15,494 nt of DNA from Caldisericales bacterium (GTDB lineage Bacteria; Caldisericota; Caldisericia; Caldisericales; Caldisericaceae), in contig WFSP01000067.1 of assembly GCA_015485995.1 (NCBI GenBank), forward strand, positions 1 through 15,494, written 5' to 3'. Of this stretch, positions 13,682-15,494 are shown piece after piece. Numbering within the stretch: position 1 is the stretch's first letter; every line of letters begins with the position of its first letter. The notes beneath the pieces were generated by a model. That model searched no databases. It saw only the letters and a list, made by a program, of their open reading frames with translations, and was not told the DNA's origin. The position numbers and the translations under genes were made by a program.

Positions 13682-14544
13682 TTAAATTCCTTAAAATAAT
13701 CAAAGAAATGAAACCATTGGTCAGGATATTTCTTTATGTATCTTTCCAAAATGAAGGCAAATTCCTGCACATACTCTTTAACAAATTCTTTTTCTCCCTT
13801 GGCCCTGTCAATGGCTATCTCAGGCTCAAGAAAAGCCTTATACTTTCCATCGGCAACTCTAATAGCACATCCAAACACGCTTTTTACACCTGTTCTGTAT
13901 ACAAGCACGGCACTGCCTTTGGGAAATGTAACGCATTTTCCGAAAAATTGGACTGGAATGCCATCTTTATTTAAATCCCTATCACTAACAATAGTCGCAA
14001 TCTCACCACGCCTTAACGCTTTATACACGCCTACGGCACCACCTTTAAAAGGATGCACAAAAACATTCCCGCTTGTCCTTACTTCCCTGTATAGTTCTTC
14101 TGTTTTTTTATCAGGCTGCGGGAGACCGATACCGTTAGCCTTATAGCCCATATAACCAATAATGAAACCCGCTACTTCCCAATTGCCAATGTGTGCAGTA
14201 GAAACAACAACACCCTTTCTACCCAGGGTAAGATTTGCCATTTTCTTGTCCACTCCATTCAAATCAACAAAATTCATCCAATTATTCTTATTCCAGGTGA
14301 AAAGTAGAAAATAATCGGTTATGTTTAATGCAAAATTTTTATAAAGATTTATAGCTGTTTTTCTAATCAATTTTTGATCTTCATTATTCAAAATAATTTT
14401 TAAAGTATGAAACACCTGCCTCCTTTTCCTTATAAAAAAAATAAAATCAAGGTATGCCAATCCTCTTGCCAGCGCATAAGCGGCACGCCTTGGAAGATGC
14501 AATGCAACAAAAATACCTATTCTATAAAAGAAATAAAGTATCAC
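13675..14544 (-). CDS. Lysophospholipid/lipid A biosynthesis acyltransferase (LpxL/HtrB family)
   Basis: The product is 289 residues. It has a hydrophobic N-terminal anchor (about 1-38), the acyltransferase HX4E motif H118-IGNW-E123 preceded by GVVVSTA, and VSDRDLNKDGIPVQFFGK (186-203), the usual second block of the LpxL/HtrB family. In proteobacteria these enzymes add secondary acyl chains to lipid A at the inner membrane; related enzymes acylate other glycolipids, so the exact substrate is uncertain. The ending KKYPDQWFHFFDYFKE also fits the family (PEQWLWLHRR-type). The start is GTG at 14544, overlapping the recombinase stop as GTGA. AGG lies almost against it, so initiation probably relies on coupling. 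The presence of this enzyme is the best hint that the cell has an outer membrane. Confidence 0.88.
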   Translation of the reverse strand: MILYFFYRIGIFVALHLPRRAAYALARGLAYLDFIFFIRKRRQVFHTLKIILNNEDQKLIRKTAINLYKNFALNITDYFLLFTWNKNNWMNFVDLNGVDKKMANLTLGRKGVVVSTAHIGNWEVAGFIIGYMGYKANGIGLPQPDKKTEELYREVRTSGNVFVHPFKGGAVGVYKALRRGEIATIVSDRDLNKDGIPVQFFGKCVTFPKGSAVLVYRTGVKSVFGCAIRVADGKYKAFLEPEIAIDRAKGEKEFVKEYVQEFAFILERYIKKYPDQWFHFFDYFKEFKC

Positions 14545-15461
14545 CTTTTTCTAAAAGCAGGGTGAGTAGATAGAAACTCAAATTTAGTTCTTCCTATATT
14601 CGGGGAGTAAGTGTATTTTGGAACTATAGTAGTATATCCTAAAATACTTTTTACTACATCTTCACGAGACCCACTACTTAAAAGATGCAATGCAAGCGAG
14701 TTCCTTAATATGCTTGGCGTAACATCCTTATGTAACTTTGCTTCATCAGCCTTTTTCTGAACCACAATATAAACAGTCTGGCGGGTAATTTTGCCGCCCC
14801 TTCTATTCACAAAAAGATATTTCTTCCCGGAATTATGCGGGCTACGTCGTTTCTTCATAAGATTTTCCCGTTCTTTGAGGTAAGATTTTAAAACAGGTAT
14901 AAGTTTCTTACTAAAGGGAATTACCCTTTTTACATTCCCGTTGACACAAGTATAAGTTGCTTTTTTCAAATCAAGATTGTTCAAAAGTGCCTCAGAAATT
15001 TCCGATGCCCTAAGCCCCGTATTATATATAAATAATACCATTGCCTTATTACGGGATCCAATGAAACCTTCGGAATGCAAAGCCTTAGTAAGTTTTTCAA
15101 CATCAGGAACAGAAAGTGTAGCAATAACTCTTGGGTCGACCCCTTTGAATCTTATATCCGAGAAAGGGTTTTTATTTCTGAACAATCCCTCCCTTTTTAA
15201 ATAATTAAACAAATTTTTTAGAGAAGAAATATTCCTCATTACACTCCTCTCTTTTAAATTTTCTTTAAGGAAAGTTAAATATTTCGCTGCTATTTTCCCA
15301 TTTACGTTAATAAAATTATTAACACTATTATCTTCAAGAAAATGTATGAATTTATAAACATCATTTCTGTAAGCATCAAGTGTATTCGCAGAAAATTTAC
15401 CGGAACGTGCCACATAGCTCAAAAATTGTTCCGCATAATTGACCAACCTGTTATTTTTCAT
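14541..15461 (-). CDS. Xer-like tyrosine recombinase lacking two catalytic histidines
   Basis: The product is 306 residues, the length of XerC/XerD. An N-terminal SAM-like core-binding domain (about 6-95, NTLDAYRNDVYKFIHFL) is followed by the catalytic domain. Present are R151 (NTGLRASEI), the beta-hairpin K178 (GNVKRVIPF), R253 and the nucleophile position Y285 (KYTYSP). The His of the HxxR motif is Ser250 (TPSILRNS where TPHxLRHS is usual). The second His/Trp (LGH) is Tyr276 (LGYTT). The ending HPAFRKR matches Xer proteins. It may be the chromosome-dimer recombinase of this lineage, a partner that cuts poorly, or a specialised integrase; I therefore give no symbol. ATG 15461 has AAGGTGAT upstream and overlaps the preceding stop as ATGA. 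Confidence 0.85.
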   Translation of the reverse strand: MKNNRLVNYAEQFLSYVARSGKFSANTLDAYRNDVYKFIHFLEDNSVNNFINVNGKIAAKYLTFLKENLKERSVMRNISSLKNLFNYLKREGLFRNKNPFSDIRFKGVDPRVIATLSVPDVEKLTKALHSEGFIGSRNKAMVLFIYNTGLRASEISEALLNNLDLKKATYTCVNGNVKRVIPFSKKLIPVLKSYLKERENLMKKRRSPHNSGKKYLFVNRRGGKITRQTVYIVVQKKADEAKLHKDVTPSILRNSLALHLLSSGSREDVVKSILGYTTIVPKYTYSPNIGRTKFEFLSTHPAFRKR

Positions 15462-15494
15462 TTTTCATCACCTTCCATAGTAAAAGTCCTATCA
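15458..15494 (-). CDS. 3' end of an upstream gene (product unknown)
   Basis: One minus-strand frame is open from the window edge to TGA at 15460-15458. It encodes the last eleven residues, DRTFTMEGDEK. The stop overlaps the recombinase ATG as ATGA, the same coupling style seen further down the operon, which is why I take it as a real gene end. The other two frames do not fit: one has stops at the window edge and just before the recombinase start, and the third shows no coupling to it. Too little remains to name the protein. Confidence 0.5.
   Translation of the reverse strand, partial: DRTFTMEGDEK

Noticed and set aside
1..15494. CRISPR array, tRNA or rRNA, riboswitch, defence island
   Set aside because: No spaced direct repeats, cloverleaf, rRNA-like sequence or long structured leader was noticed; the noncoding gaps are too short.

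Overview
The window is an AT-rich stretch of a bacterial chromosome in which every supported gene lies on the minus strand. It therefore reads biologically from right (15494) to left (1). A lipid A-type acyltransferase suggests a diderm (Gram-negative-like) bacterium. The divergent RNA polymerase subunits and unusual gene order suggest an uncultured or deeply branching lineage, but I cannot name a phylum from the sequence.

Right half (15494 to 10371): a tightly packed gene chain. It begins with the last codons of a gene cut by the window edge. Then follow a Xer-like tyrosine recombinase with two missing catalytic histidines, an LpxL/HtrB-type acyltransferase, a family 2 glycosyltransferase, a PHP-domain/zinc-ribbon protein of the endonuclease Q type, and the molybdenum cofactor genes moaA and moaC. 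Starts and stops overlap by a few bases or are 2 bases apart, so this is probably one operon mixing envelope lipid/glycan synthesis, DNA maintenance and cofactor synthesis.

Left half (10370 to 305): an RNA polymerase operon with its own near-consensus promoter, whose -35 box lies across the moaC stop codon. The order is rpoB, an EF-G-like translational GTPase, then rpoC, ending in a clear intrinsic terminator. This is the standout feature. rpoB and rpoC are normally adjacent, and here a ribosome GTPase gene overlaps the end of rpoB and sits 8-17 bases before rpoC. The usual rplJ/rplL genes do not precede rpoB. RpoB carries an insert of about 260 residues containing four degenerate copies of a small repeat, and RpoC carries extra copies of the same unit. 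RpoB also has Gln where the active-site Glu (E. coli E813) is expected.

Far left (177 to 1): the left end of an IS3-family insertion sequence, with a 25-bp terminal inverted repeat resembling IS150-type ends and the first 26 codons of its OrfA transposase. It lies just beyond the rpoC terminator.

No tRNA, rRNA, CRISPR array or riboswitch was seen. The longest stretch without a gene is 79-304; it holds the IS end and the terminator.
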